From: Strigamia acuminata
Taxonomy: Eukaryota; Arthropoda; Chilopoda; Geophilomorpha; Linotaeniidae
Length of the DNA stretch: 64,000 bases
Direction: 5' to 3'
Assembly: GCA_949358305.1 (NCBI GenBank)
Contig: OX442322.1
Span: 9,982,001 to 10,046,000 of the forward strand
The translations under genes were made by a program, and so were the position numbers. The notes under the pieces were generated by a model. The model searched no databases. It was not told the DNA's origin and saw only the letters and a list, made by a program, of their open reading frames with translations. Positions 20,240-32,966 of this stretch are shown piece after piece. How positions within the stretch are numbered: position 1 is the first letter of the stretch; each line of letters starts with the position of its first letter.

Positions 20240-23060
20240 ATGATGACCTAGTCCAGACACCAAGGGGCTACGGCGTCGCCAATAGACACGTGGCGCACAC
20301 GCAAGAACCTTCAGAAAATCCGACTGAACGGGTTTTCTAACCAAAACGACGTGAGAACATTGCGGGAGCTTGTCCGAAAACTCAGTCTGTCAACCCGTGG
20401 ACAGACGCTTAAACTAAACGGAAACTAAAAATGGGAGAACAGAAATCCTTGTCAGAGAGGAAAGGCGCTGGTCCAAAACAATCGTCCAACCAAACACCGA
20501 GGTTAGAAGTCTCAGAACCGAAAACTAAACGTCGTCGAAAAAAGGAAAACTGTCACAAAAACTCTTGATCGAGCATGGCCTCGCAAGGAACATGACATAC
20601 ATGAAGACTAGAAGAAACTTGAAACGCAAAAAAGAACAAACTTGAGACACGGCAGGCTTCACCGCCTCGTTGTCCTCGAGCCAGCGCTCAAGTGGCAACG
20701 TGCCACGGAAACCTCCGTCCGCACGAAAACACGAGCTGCGAACTCAAACTTAATAAACTATTAAGGACGACCCTTTTCTAGAAAACAAGAAAAATGCAAA
20801 ATAAGGGAATGAATGCGTTGACCCAGACCTATCGTCTGACCAACCACCCAGCATTCGTACGAAGAACTAGAAAATGCCGTCAAGACCTAGGCACCACTCT
20901 TTTGCAAAGAGTGACCAACTAACAACTTACCCAAAGCCATGACCACCTAGCTAACATGATCACGCCAGAAAGAGGAAAAAGAGAACGAGAAGGCATGAAG
21001 CTCAGGCAATGCGAACCATTCGCAGCAACTGCCACGCAAAGGCGTTGACCGCACCCTGACTTGACATGAACCCACGAAACCGCTAAGAGCAGAGAATAAA
21101 GAAAAAAGGAAAGACTTAGTCAGGTGACTGTGTAAACCATCTGCGACCTCTTGTCCACAGCGACAAGGAAACACGCGCACGCTGACCCATCAACCACAAC
21201 TTTATCTAACTAACAAGAGAAAAACGGTTCAATTATCTAAACAGAACGAGCACGTTCCGTGCAAATAAATACCGGCTAAAACGTCAATATTATCACTAAA
21301 GCTATTGGCCAAGTATGGCCTCACAAAGGAAACTAGCAAACCGGAACTGTGAAAACCAGCAAGAATTCCAAAACACTAAACTTTCTGCTTTTTTTTTTCG
21401 AAGAGGGAACAAGTCCGTACCCAAATAATCAATCCATTTCCTCCCCACGAGAAAAGAAAGGAAAGGGACCTGCTTCTTTTTGAAGATCAACAGGTGTCAT
21501 ATGATACTGAAAAACGTTGGAAGCAGTGCAACTGCAACCAAATGAAGCGAAGCTACACTTCCTTCACAAAAACTAATCACGTCGTTGAAAAGAAATTAAA
21601 ACCGGTGGCTTTCTTTCAACTGAGCTGCGCTTTACGAATGCGCCTTGAACAAAGAGGTACCCGATGGACATCGCGTCCGCACTCGGGCCACCGTGTAGCC
21701 TGTTGTGAGCAGACTACCACGAAGACTGAAACTTCTTTAACCGAGGGGGGAAATAGAAACTAGATCTAGTTAAAACCCCATGCTCCAATAAGGAGACTAC
21801 CGTATGAACGCTTGGCCCACCCCGAGTCGGAACCAATATGATTGAACCGAGAAACGAGAGAAGAGGGAGGGTTGCTTGACGTCCCTGATTGCGAGGGGCG
21901 TCACACATAGACATGAGCACAAGGACTTGCCAGTTGCCAACCGCATTCCTGGAACCGGTAAGCAACTGCAAGTCGACAATTGACTCGCTCACACACCCAT
22001 TGACGACATCTTCAATCAGCAAGCCGACTTCCGGAAATCGCCACTCTACTGAAAGCACGTGTCGTCCAATGGCTAAAACGTGTTGCCGAGTGCCGGCGCC
22101 AAAAAGGCCGCACACACACGTCCTTCGACCCATCCTAGAGTGGGCTCCCTGCCTAGTGCATGTCTGCCTCACTGCAGAGCTAGGGATGAAAGACTAACAA
22201 CAACTACTCAGTCGCGGGAAGCCAACGTAGAAATAGGGGCCGCCAAGAGGCGCAGGGACATTGTCTCGGACACGACATCTAACAGAGTATGGCAGTGCAA
22301 ACCTGCCCTCTGAAACACATCGAATGGCAGTCCTTGCTGTGCACAGCAAGAACGACCATCCAAAACAAGTACCTATACCCTAACGCCACGCTAGCTAGCC
22401 ACAACCCAAAAATAGCAAGCAAGCTATTTCCTAAACGAATAAGCTAAAATGTCCAAATTCTAAGGTTGCCCCAAAGAACTAGAATAACTAAACTCCCTTT
22501 TTTTAAACGATAAAAGGCGAGACTAATCACTAATGAAGACTCATGAAACGCTACGGACGTTTCCACGAAGAGACAGCGAAAATGCAGAACGTACATCACC
22601 AGCGGTAGACACTGGGTGCAGCAGTCAACAACAGAAACTGGACTTGCCCAGTGGGCGGTGCGGATCGGCTGCTCTAAACTTCCAGCACCGACAGAAGTCA
22701 CACGCCTATCTAAATCCAAACCCACTTGCAAACAAGTCGTAACACAATCTAACCGAACAGAAATTTGACGGACAGATAAGAACCGACTGACCTCACGGGC
22801 CAGCGCTCGCTCAGCTTGACATGAGCAGCAAAAGAACGAATCTCGTTCTAAAAACAAGAAACGTTCTAAAAACACACGAATACAAACGGGTGTGCCCTCT
22901 CCCGAAGCGGAGAGGTGACCGACACCAGAGCTCACGAGGAAACTCGTGCAACACACGAAAGACATTGGACACAAAACGTAAAGACCAGAGGTCGTCCACA
23001 TTCCAAACACAAGAGCAGGCTCACATGACGAGAAGAAGCCAGATCACTCAAGGACCCCCC
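20240..23060 (-). mobile_element. A2 internal region, first visible segment
   Basis: Family A internal sequence in minus orientation. The 3' end of A2 lies left of the window, because A1 interrupts it at 20240. It is interrupted again at 23061 by A3 and resumes at 41127. It is non-coding and carries the same inverted repeats as 1053-3411. The stretch GGACCCCCC at 23052-23060 includes the CCCC target used by A3. Confidence 0.85.
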
Positions 23061-23836
23061 TGTTTCTAGCAGTGCTTGAAGACCGTGTGGCACTCTAGAA
23101 GACAATCGAAAATGGTTATAACAAATAAACCTACTTACTAAAACTTGTGATGAGCTCCAAAAGAGATGATGCATTGCAGGAAAAATCCTGCTTGAAATCC
23201 CTGCAAAGTGGCCTAACAAGTGTCTGGAAGAACTCACCACTAATGTGTTAAATAACACATGAACAAACCGAATTTATTGTAAAGTTAAAAATCTATCAAA
23301 ATACACAGAAAAAGAGAGGAGAAAATTACATATCTTAACCCTAGAAATCTACATAACAGTCACAGTGTAGTTGCTGCGCAACCTACAACAATGAGAGCAG
23401 CGGCTCTTAGCAACGAGTGGCAACAATCACTCGCAAGAGGCAAATTGTCCCTCTAGTGACAAAATGATAAAGCGTATACAAGAAAATACACAGTTTCGAG
23501 TATAAAATCATTACAAAAGGCACAAAACCGTAATAAATTAAGACAAAGTGTTTCAAATAAATGAACTAACTTAGGAACTAACAACAGCAACTCTTCGGAC
23601 GAATCCAAGCAGTAAAACTCCAAAGAATCAAAGGAAAAATACAAGATTACCTTAAGAAAGACAGCTTAAATCAGGTAAAACATAACTCCCACGTCACAAA
23701 CTACACGAAATTCATTTAACATTTAGCCAAAACTTAAGCTGCACTATTAACTAAACACAAACTTAAATAATTGATCAATTCAAGCAAATCCGCTATTGCG
23801 ATAGCAAAAAAATCCATGTTGCGCGTGCTCGCAACA
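23061..23836 (-). repeat. A3 3' LTR (subtype 1)
   Basis: 776 bp, nearly identical to 40352-41126 (I saw a small difference near 23287). Termini TGTTTCTAG on the plus strand and GCAACA at the other end. It is followed at 23837 by GCGTTGCCGGCC, the reverse complement of the family's internal 3' end. Confidence 0.92.
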
Positions 23837-25878
23837 GCGTTGCCGGCCAAAGAAGAAGGGAAGGCAAGGCAGAAAACTGTTGAAGGAATTCCCCATCAAA
23901 ACCAAGAGCACGGGAAGAAAAAGTATCGAAGCCAAGCTTGACTTTGTGAAAGTCGCGAAGGCAAAACCATAGACACTAAAAAAAACTTAGAACACGAGAG
24001 AAGAAAGAGAAGGGCCGTGCCATGATGACCTAGTCCAGACACCAAGGGGCTACGGCGTCGCCAATAGACACGTGGCGCACACGCAAGAACCTTCAGAAAA
24101 TCCGACTGAACGGGTTTTCTAACCAAAACGACGTGAGAACATTGCGGGAGCTTGTCCGAAAACTCAGTCTGTCAACCCGTAGACAGACGCTTAAACTAAA
24201 CGAAAACTAAAAATGGGAGAACGGAAATCCTTGTCAGAGAGGAAAGGCGCTGGTCCAAAACAATCGTCCAACCAAACACCGAGGTTAGAAGTCTCAGAAC
24301 CGAAAACTAAACGTCGTCGAAAAAAGGAAAACTGTCACAAAAACTCTTGATCGAGCATGGCCTCGCAAGGAACATGACATGCATGACGACTAGAAGAAAC
24401 TTGGAACGCAAAAAGGAACAAACTTGAGACACGGCAGGCTTCACCGCCTCGTTGTTCTCGAGCCAGCGCTCAAGTGGCAACGTACCACGGAAACCTCCGT
24501 CCGCCTAAAAACACGAGCTGCGAACTCAAACTTATTAAACTATTAAAGACGACCCTTTTCTAGAAAACAAGAAAAATGCAAAATAAGGGAATGAATGCGT
24601 TGACCCAGACCTATCGTCTGACCAACCACCCAGCATTCGTACGAAGAACTAGAAAAAGCCGTCAAGACCTAGGCACCACTCTTTCGCAAAGAGTGACTAA
24701 CTAATCACTTACCCAAAGCCATGACCACCTAGCTAACATGATCACGCCAGAAGAAGGAAAAAGAGAACGAGAAAGCATGAAGCTCAGGCAATGCGAACCA
24801 TTCGCAGCCACTGCCACGCAAAGACGTTGACCGCACCCTGACTTGACATGAACCCACGAAACCGCTAAGAACAGAGAATAAAGAAAAAAGGAAAGACTTA
24901 GTCAGATGACTGTGCAAGCCAACTGCGACCTCTTGTTCACAGTGACAATGAAACACGCGCACGCTGACCCATCGACCACAACTTGATCTAACTAACAAGA
25001 GAAAAACGGTTCAATTATCTAAAAAAAAACGAGCACGTTCCGTGCAAATAAATACCGGCAAAAACGTCAATATTATCACTAAAGCTATTGGCCAAGTATG
25101 GCCTCACAAGGGAAACTAACAAACTGGAACTGTGAAAACCAGCAAAAATTCCAAAACACTAAACTTTCTGCTTTTTTTTCCGAAGAGGGAATAAGTCCGT
25201 ACCCAAATAATCAATCCATTTCCTCCCCACGAGAAAAGAAAGGAAAGGGACCTGCTTCTTTTTGAAGATCAACAGGTGTCAAACGATACTGAAAAACGTT
25301 GGAAGCAGTGCAACTGCAACCAAATGAAACGAAGCTACCCTTCCTGCACGAAAACTAATCACGTCGTTGAAAAGAAATTAAAACCGGTGGCTTTCTTTCA
25401 ACCGAGCTGCGCTTTACGAATGCGCCTTGAACAAGGAGGTACCCGATGGACTGCACGTCCGCACTCGGGCCACCGTGTAGCCTGTTGTGAGCAGACTACC
25501 ACGAAGACTGAAACTTCTTTAACCGAGGGGGAAATAGAAACTAGATCTAGTTAAAACCCCATGCTCCAATGAGGAGGCTACCGTATGAACGCTTGGCCCA
25601 CCCCGAGTCGGAACCAATATGATTGAACCGAGAAACGAGAGAAGAGGGAGGGTTGCTTGACGTCCCTGATTACGAGGAGCGTCACACATAGACATGAGCA
25701 CAAGGACTTGCCAGTTGCCAACCGCATTCCTGGAACCGGTAAGCAACTGCAAGTCGACAATTGACTCGCTCACATACCCATTGACCACATCGTCGATCAG
25801 CAAGCCGACTTCCGGAAATCGCCACTCTACTGAAAGCACGTGTTGTCCAATGACTAAAACGTGTTGCCGAGTGCCGGC
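23837..25878 (-). mobile_element. A3 internal region, 3' segment
   Basis: Non-coding family A sequence in minus orientation, parallel to 20240-21900. It includes the conserved hairpin CACTCTTT/AAAGAGTG with loop CGC (24677-24695). It ends at the A4 target duplication CGGC (25875-25878). Confidence 0.85.
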
Positions 25879-26650
25879 TGTTGCGAGCACGTGCAACATG
25901 GATTTTTGCTATCGCAATAGCGGATTTGCTTTAATTGATCAATTATTTAAGTTTGTATTTAGTTAATAGTGCAGCTTAAGTTTTGGCTAAATGTTAAATG
26001 AATTTCGTGTAGTTTGTGAAGTGGGAGCGGTGAATTACCTGATTTAAGCTGTCTTTTTTAAGGTAATCTTGTATCTTTTCTTTGATTCTTTGGAGTTTTA
26101 CTGCTTGGATTCGTCCAAAGAGTCGCTGCTGTTAGTTCCTAGGTTAGTTCATTTATTTGAAACACTTTGTCTTAATTTATTACGGTTTTGTGCCTTTTGT
26201 AATGATTTTATACTCGAAACTGTGTATTTTCTTGTATACGCTTTATCATTTTGTCACTAGAGGGACAATTCGCCTCTTGCGAGCGATTGTTGCCACTCGT
26301 TGCTAAGAGCCGCTGCTCTAATTGTTGTAGGTTGCGCAGCAACTACTCTGACTTGTTATGTAGTTTTCTAGGGTTAAGATATGTAATTTTCTCCTCTCTT
26401 TTTCTGTGTATTTTGATAGATGTTAACTTTACAATAAATTCGGTTTGTTTATGTGTTATTTAACACATTAGTGGTGAGTTCTTCCAGACACTTGTTAGGC
26501 CACTTTGCAGGGATTTCAAGCAGGATTTCTCCTGCAATGCATCATCTTTTTTGGAGCTCATCACAAGTTTTAGTAAGTAGGTTTATTTGTTATAACCATT
26601 TCCGATTGTCTTCTAGAGTGCCACACGGCCACAAAGCACTGCTAGAAACA
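25879..26650 (+). repeat. A4 5' LTR (subtype 1)
   Basis: 772 bp. It opens TGTTGCGAGCACGTGCAACA (self-complementary ends) followed by GCTAT-CGCA-ATAGC, and carries AATAAA at 26433-26438, a near-perfect palindrome TGTGTTATTTAACACA (26452-26467) and GCAGGA-TTTC-TCCTGC near 26520. It ends GCTAGAAACA. Confidence 0.93.
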
Positions 26651-29600
26651 TTTTTGGTGCCGTTTTGCTTGACCAGGATGCAAGCCAGATGTGAAGTTGT
26701 CGTGAGTTTGACAATGGCGGCAGTGGGCGCCATTTTACAGGACAAGAACGACATGTGCAGGACCAACTGTATCGAGAGTTGCCTGGACAGTGTTACGTCC
26801 ACCACATCGTGTGCCACCAGCGCAGCGAGTGTGGCTGCCACACACATCGGGAATCATCACACGGGATGGCGAAATTTGTCTCAGGGACATCCAGTGGGTC
26901 AGGTTCGAGTCTGTGGGTCGCCGATGCCGTCCATGCAGTTCGTACTTGGGCGCCGCCAGTCAAGTTGGCGGTCATCGAGTCTGCCGTTTCCAGTGACCAC
27001 TCCGGGATCGATTGACGATCTTTCACAGAGCAGAAGGAGGCAGCACCACTTGTGCAACATGCTAGGACTGCCCGATCCGCCCATCCGAGTCAGGAGTGGT
27101 ATCGTCTTGTTGTCAGCTGGGTGTTGGCGTGCCTCGTGTTCCGACGGATCCGCCAAGGGAGCTGTGCTGTCGGATCAGAGTCTCAAGCGTCAGTTACGCC
27201 GCCTGAAGTCTATTTTCGAAACACAACGCAATGTACTGGAGTCAGCAATGAAGATTTCATTTATTGTTGATTAATTTCTTTATATGAAATGAAATGTTAG
27301 ATTTTAAGGTTTTTTTTGGGGGAAATTGTGATCGTTTTGGGTTTTTTAAGGGGCGTTAGATTCTCACAGTGAATAAGGGTCGTTTTTAGCTCATTTCTCT
27401 AGAATTCTTTGCATGTTCGCGCCTTGTCTACCATGTTGAGCTGTCGGCAAGGTCCCTTTAGATTCCCTGTAACAGTTTTTGCCCTTTTTCTTACGATTTA
27501 CTGTGATCCTGTTTCACGTTTCCCTTTTGAGATAAAATAAGGTGGCTGGTATAATTTTACTGGCCTTTTTTATTTAGGGTCTAGTTAGAGAGTTTGTATC
27601 TTTGATAGTTTATACTTAACCCGTGTATATTTATTAGCTTTACTCGATTTGCTCACGTTTGGTGAGATTTTCAATCCAATTCATGCTTAATATAGTTCTC
27701 TTCAAGTTTTGATTGTCAGGTCCCTTGTAGACGAGTTCGTCAGTAGGTTCTGCCGCTAGCCTTATATTTGTTTGGCTTTTTAGTTTAGTTCGTTTAGCAG
27801 TTGCTAATCGAATTTCTCCTTTACCATTGAAAAGGGGATTTCGTGTTGAGATGGGAAATCTGTCCCATGGCTCTTGTGGCCGGAGTTGAGATGCACGAGT
27901 CATATCTCGTGATCTGCTCTCTCCTTTTCTCGTGATGTTGCGTCTTATTGCAGAGTCCCGCCTTCTATAAGGGGCTCTATCTGTTTTTGCCTTTGTCTGT
28001 TTCAAGAAGGCCCGGCTTCACAGCTCGGGGTCCTTTCAGTTGGGGGTTTCCGCTAATCATTGGTGATCGGACGTTGGTGTTATGAGGCCAGTCCTTGACC
28101 AGCGAGGCGGACGAAGCCCGTCATTCTTGGTTTTAGTTTGTGTGCCGCTCGAGTTTCCTCGTGAGCTCTGGTGTCGGTCATCTCTCCGCTTCGGGAGAGG
28201 GCACACCCGTTTGTATTCGTGTGTTTGTAGAACGTTTCTTGTTTTTAGAACGAGATTCGTTCTTTTGCTGCTCGAGTCTAGCAGAGCGAGCGCTGGCCCG
28301 CGAGGTCAGTCGGTTCTTACCTGTCCGTCAATCTCTGTTAGTTTAGGTTGTTATACAACTTGTTTGCAAGTGGGTTTGGATTTAGAAAGGCGTGTGACTT
28401 CTGTCGGTGCTGGAAGTTTAGAGCAGCCGATCCGCACCGCCCACTGGACAAGTCCAGTTTTTGTTGTTGACCGCTGCATCCAGTGTTTACCGCTGGTGAT
28501 GTACGTTCTGCATTTTCACTGTCTCTTCATGGAAACGTCCGTAGCGTTTCATGAGTCTTCATTGGCTATTCTAATTCTTTGGGGCAACTTTAGAATCTGG
28601 ACATTTTAGCTTATTCGTTTAGGAAATAGCTTGCTTGCTATTTTTTGGTTGTGGCTAGCTAGCGTGGCGTTAGGGTATAGGTACTTGTTTTGGATGGTCG
28701 TTCTTGCTGTGCACAGCAAGGACTGCCATTCGATGTGTTTCAGAGGGCAGGTTTGTACTGCCATACTCTGTTAGATGTCGTGTCCGAGACAATGTCCCTG
28801 CGCCTCTTGGCGGCCCCTATTTCTACGTTTGCTTCCCGCGACTGAGTAGTTGTTGTTAGTCTTTCATCCCTAGCTCTGCAGTGAGGCAGACATGCACTAG
28901 GCAGGGAGCCCACTCTAGGATGGGTCGAAGGACGTGTGTGTGCGGCCTTCTTGGCGCCGGCACTCGGCAACACGTTTTGGTCATTGGACAACACGTGCTT
29001 TCAGTAGAGTGGCGATTTCCGGAAGTCGGCTTGCTGATCGACGATGTGGTCAATGGGTATGTGAGCGAGTCAATTGTCGACTTGCAGTTGCTTACCGGTT
29101 CCAGGAATGCGGTTGGCAACTGGCAAGCCCTTGTGCTCATGTCTATGTGTGACGCCCCTCGCAATCAGGGACGTCAAGCAACCCTCCCTCTTCTCTCGTT
29201 TCTCGGTTCAATCATATTGGTTCCGACTCGGGGTGGGCCAAGCGTTCATACAGTAGCCTCCTTATTGGGGCATGGGGTTTCAGCTAGATCTAGTTTGAAT
29301 TTCCCCTTCGGTTAAAGAAGTTTCAGTCTTCGTGGTAGTCTGCTCACAACAGGCTACACGGTGGCCCGAGTGCGGACGCGCTGTCCATCGGGTACCTCTT
29401 TGTTCAAGGCGCATTCGTAAAGCGCAGCTCGGCTGAAAGAAAGCCACCGGTTTTGATTTCTTTTCAACAACGTGATTAGTTTTCATGCAGGAAGTGTAGC
29501 TTCACTTCATTTGGTTGCAGTTGCACTGCTTCCAACGTTTTTCAGTATCGTTTGACACCTGTTGATCTTCAAAAAGAAGTATCTCCCTTTCCTTACTTTT

Positions 29601-31054
29601 CTCGTGGGGAGGAAATGGATTGATTATTTGGGTACGGACTTATTCCCTCTTCGGAAAAAAAAGCAGAAAGTTTAGTGTTTTGGAATTCTTGCTGGTTTTC
29701 ACAGTTCCAGTTTGTTAGTTTCCTTTGTGAGGCCATACTTGGCCAATAGCTTTAGTGATAATATTGACGTTTTTGCCGGTATTTATTTGCACGGAACGTG
29801 CTCGTTTTTTTTTAGATAATTGAACCGTTTTTCTTTTGTTAGTTAGATAAAGTTGTGGTCGATGGGTCAGCGTGCGCGTGTTTCCTTGTCGCTGTGGACA
29901 AAAGGTCGCAGTTGGTTTACACAGTCACCTGACTACGTCTTTCCTTTCTTTCTTTATTCTCTGCTCTTAGCGGTGTCGTGGGTTCATGTCAAGTCAGGGT
30001 GCGGTCAACGCCTTTGCGTGGCAGTTGCTGCGAATGGTTCGCATTGCCTGAGCTTCATGCCTTCTCGTTCTCTTTTTCCTCCTTCTGGCGTGATCATGAT
30101 AGCTAGGTGGTCATGGCTTTGGGTAAGTTGTTAGTTAGTCACTCTTTGCGAAAGAGTGGTGCCTAGGTCTTGACGGCATTTTCTAGTTCTTCGTACGAAT
30201 GCTGGGTGGTTGGTCAGACGATAGGTCTGGGTCAACGCATTCATTCCCTTAGTTTGTATTTTTTTTGTTTTCTATAAAAGGTTCGTCTTTAGTAGTTTAA
30301 TAAGTTTAAGTTCGCAGCTCGTGTTTTAGTGCGGATGGAGGTTTCCGTGGTACGCTGTCACTTGAGCGCTGGCTCGAGGACAACGAGGCGGTGAAGCCTG
30401 CCGTGTCTCAAGTCCGTTCTCTTTTGCGTTCCAAGTTTTCTTTCTAGTCTTCATGTATGTCATGTTCCTTGCGAGGCCATGCTCGGTCAAGAGTTTTTTG
30501 TGACAGTTTTCTTTTTTCGATGACGTTTAGTTCTCGGTATTGAGATTTTGAACCTCGGTGTGTGGTCAGGCAAGTGTTATTGACCAGCACCCCTTCCTCT
30601 TTGACGAGGATTCTCGTTTTCCTGCTTCTAGTTTCCATTAGTTTAAGCGTCTGTCTACGAGTTGACAGACTGAGCTTTCGGACAAGCTCCCGCAATGTTC
30701 TCACGTCGTTTTGGTTAGAAAACCCGTTCAGTCGGATTTTCTAAAGGTTTTTTGCGTGTGCGCCACGTGGGTATTGGCGACGCCGTGGCCCCTTGGTGTC
30801 TGGACTAGGGCATCATGGCACGGCCCTTCTCTTTCTTCTCTCCGGTGTTTTTGGGTCACAATCCGATTTCGACGCTCTTGGTTCCGTGACGCTTCTAGAG
30901 GTCCCGGATGTTTAGGTTACAGCTTTTTGCCTTTGCGACTTTCACAAAGTCGAGTTTGGTTTCGGTACTTTTTCTTCCCGTGCTCTTGGTTTTGATGGGG
31001 AATTTCTTCAACGGTTTTCTGCCTTGCCTTCCCTTCTTCTTTGGCCGGCAACGC
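26651..31054 (+). mobile_element. A4 internal region (LARD-like, non-coding)
   Basis: Begins with the primer-binding-like TGGTGCCG five bases after the LTR, then a ~570-bp leader containing ACACAACGCAATGT (27221-27234). The segment ~27275-28160 differs from the other A copies, and the rest matches them. It ends with CCCTTCTTCTTT-GGCCGGCAACGC. The longest ORF (26453-27274, 273 codons) starts inside the LTR; related copies are open in different frames there, so I do not accept it as a gene. Confidence 0.8.
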
Positions 31055-31826
31055 TGTTGCGAGCACGTGCAACATGGATTTTTGCTATCGCAATAGCGGA
31101 TTTGCTTTAATTGATCAATTATTTAAGTTTGTATTTAGTTAATAGTGCAGCTTAAGTTTTGGCTAAATGTTAAATGAATTTCGTGTAGTTTGTGAAGTGG
31201 GAGCGGTGAATTACCTGATTTAAGCTGTCTTTTTTAAGGTAATCTTGTATCTTTTCTTTGATTCTTTGGAGTTTTACTGCTTGGATTCGTCCAAAGAGTC
31301 GCTGCTGTTAGTTCCTAGGTTAGTTCATTTATTTGAAACACTTTGTCTTAATTTATTACGGTTTTGTGCCTTTTGTAATGATTTTATACTCGAAACTGTG
31401 TATTTTCTTGTATACGCTTTATCATTTTGTCACTAGAGGGACAATTCGCCTCTTGCGAGCGATTGTTGCCACTCGTTGCTAAGAGCCGCTGCTCTAATTG
31501 TTGTAGGTTGCGCAGCAACTACTCTGACTTGTTATGTAGTTTTCTAGGGTTAAGATATGTAATTTTCTCCTCTCTTTTTCTGTGTATTTTGATAGATGTT
31601 AACTTTACAATAAATTCGGTTTGTTTATGTGTTATTTAACACATTAGTGGTGAGTTCTTCCAGACACTTGTTAGGCCACTTTGCAGGGATTTCAAGCAGG
31701 ATTTCTCCTGCAATGCATCATCTTTTTTGGAGCTCATCACAAGTTTTAGTAAGTAGGTTTATTTGTTATAACCATTTCCGATTGTCTTCTAGAGTGCCAC
31801 ACGGCCACAAAGCACTGCTAGAAACA
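31055..31826 (+). repeat. A4 3' LTR (subtype 1)
   Basis: 772 bp, no difference from 25879-26650 noticed. Followed by the CGGC duplication and the interrupted A3 sequence. Confidence 0.93.
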
Positions 31827-32966
31827 CGGCGCCAAGAAGGCCGCACACACACGTCCTTCGACCCATCCTAGAGTGGGCTCCCTGCCTAGTGCATGTCTGC
31901 CTCACTGCAGAGCTAGGGATGAAAGACTAACAACAACTACTCAGTCGCGGGAAGCAAACGTAGAAATAGGGGCCGCCAAGAGGCGCAGGGACTATGTCTC
32001 GGACACGACATCTGACAGAGTATGGCAGTGCAAACCTGCCCTCTGAAACACATCGAATGGCAGTCCTTGCTGTGCACAGCAAGAACGACCATCCAAAACA
32101 AGTACCTATACCCTAACGCCACGCTAGCTAGCCACAACCCAAAAATAGCAAGCAAGCTATTTCCTAAACGAATAAGCTAAAATGTCCAAATTCTAAGGTT
32201 GCCCCAAAGAACTAGAATAACTAAACTCCCTTTTTTAAACGATAAAAGGCGAGACTAATCACTAATGAAGACTCATGAAACGCTACGGACGTTTCCACGA
32301 AGAGAAAGCGAAAATGCAGAACGTACATCACCAGCGGTAGACACTGGGTGCAGCGGTCAACAACAGAAACTGGACTTGCCCAGTGGGCGGTGCGGATCGG
32401 CTGCTCTAAACTTCCAGCACCGACAGAAGTCACACGCCTTTCTATATCCAAACCCACTTGCAAACAAGTCGTATAACAATCTAACCGAACAGAAATTGAG
32501 GGACAGATAAGAACCGACTGACCTCGCGGGCCAGCGCTCGTTCAGCTAACCATGAGCAGCAAAAGAACGAATCGCGTTCTATAAACAAGAAACGTTCTAC
32601 AAACACACGAATACAAACGGGTGTGCCCTCTCCCGAAGCGGAGAGATGATCGACACCAGAGCTCACGAGGAAACTCGTGCGGCACACGAAAAACATTGGT
32701 CACAAAACGTAAAGACCAGAGGTCGTCCACATTCCAAACACAAGAGCAGGCTCACGTGACGAGAAGAAGCCAGATCACTCAAGGACCCCCCCTGACCGCC
32801 GCTCTGATAGGCGGGAAGGACGAGGAGAAGGAACTGGTTGGCTCACAATAGCTAGTAATTTAACTTTAGCGTAGGGCAGAAAGCTAAAAGCGGGAGTTAA
32901 TCGACCCCGAGCTGACGACTAACTGGCCAACACCACTAAAAACTTGCAAATGTGACGACGCTCCTG
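31827..32966 (-). mobile_element. A3 internal region, middle segment
   Basis: Family A internal sequence, minus orientation, continuing from 25878 and parallel to 22090-23060 and 44040-44421 plus 53587-54346. Non-coding. It ends in CCTG (32963-32966), the left target duplication of the kinase element. Includes the palindrome CTTGCTGTGCACAGCAAG near 32067. Confidence 0.85.

Larger units (their letters stand above)
25879..31826 (+). mobile_element. A4: complete, uninterrupted family A element
   Basis: The only whole family A copy. 5,948 bp with 772-bp LTRs (25879-26650, 31055-31826) that look identical, target duplication CGGC (25875-25878, 31827-31830), and the empty site GTGCCGGCGCCAAG preserved elsewhere (for example 44040). 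The internal region is 4,404 bp and lacks Gag, PR, RT and IN, so this is a LARD-like, non-autonomous element. Identical LTRs indicate recent movement. Confidence 0.93.

Noticed and set aside
26453-27274. 273-codon ORF across the A4 5' LTR and leader, with similar ORFs at 41887-42750, 54921-55760, 39759-40340 and 61779-62327
   Set aside because: The frames change between copies over the same nucleotides, the ORFs start inside LTRs, and several overlapping frames are open at once. No domain is recognised. This fits low stop density in GC-rich leader sequence.
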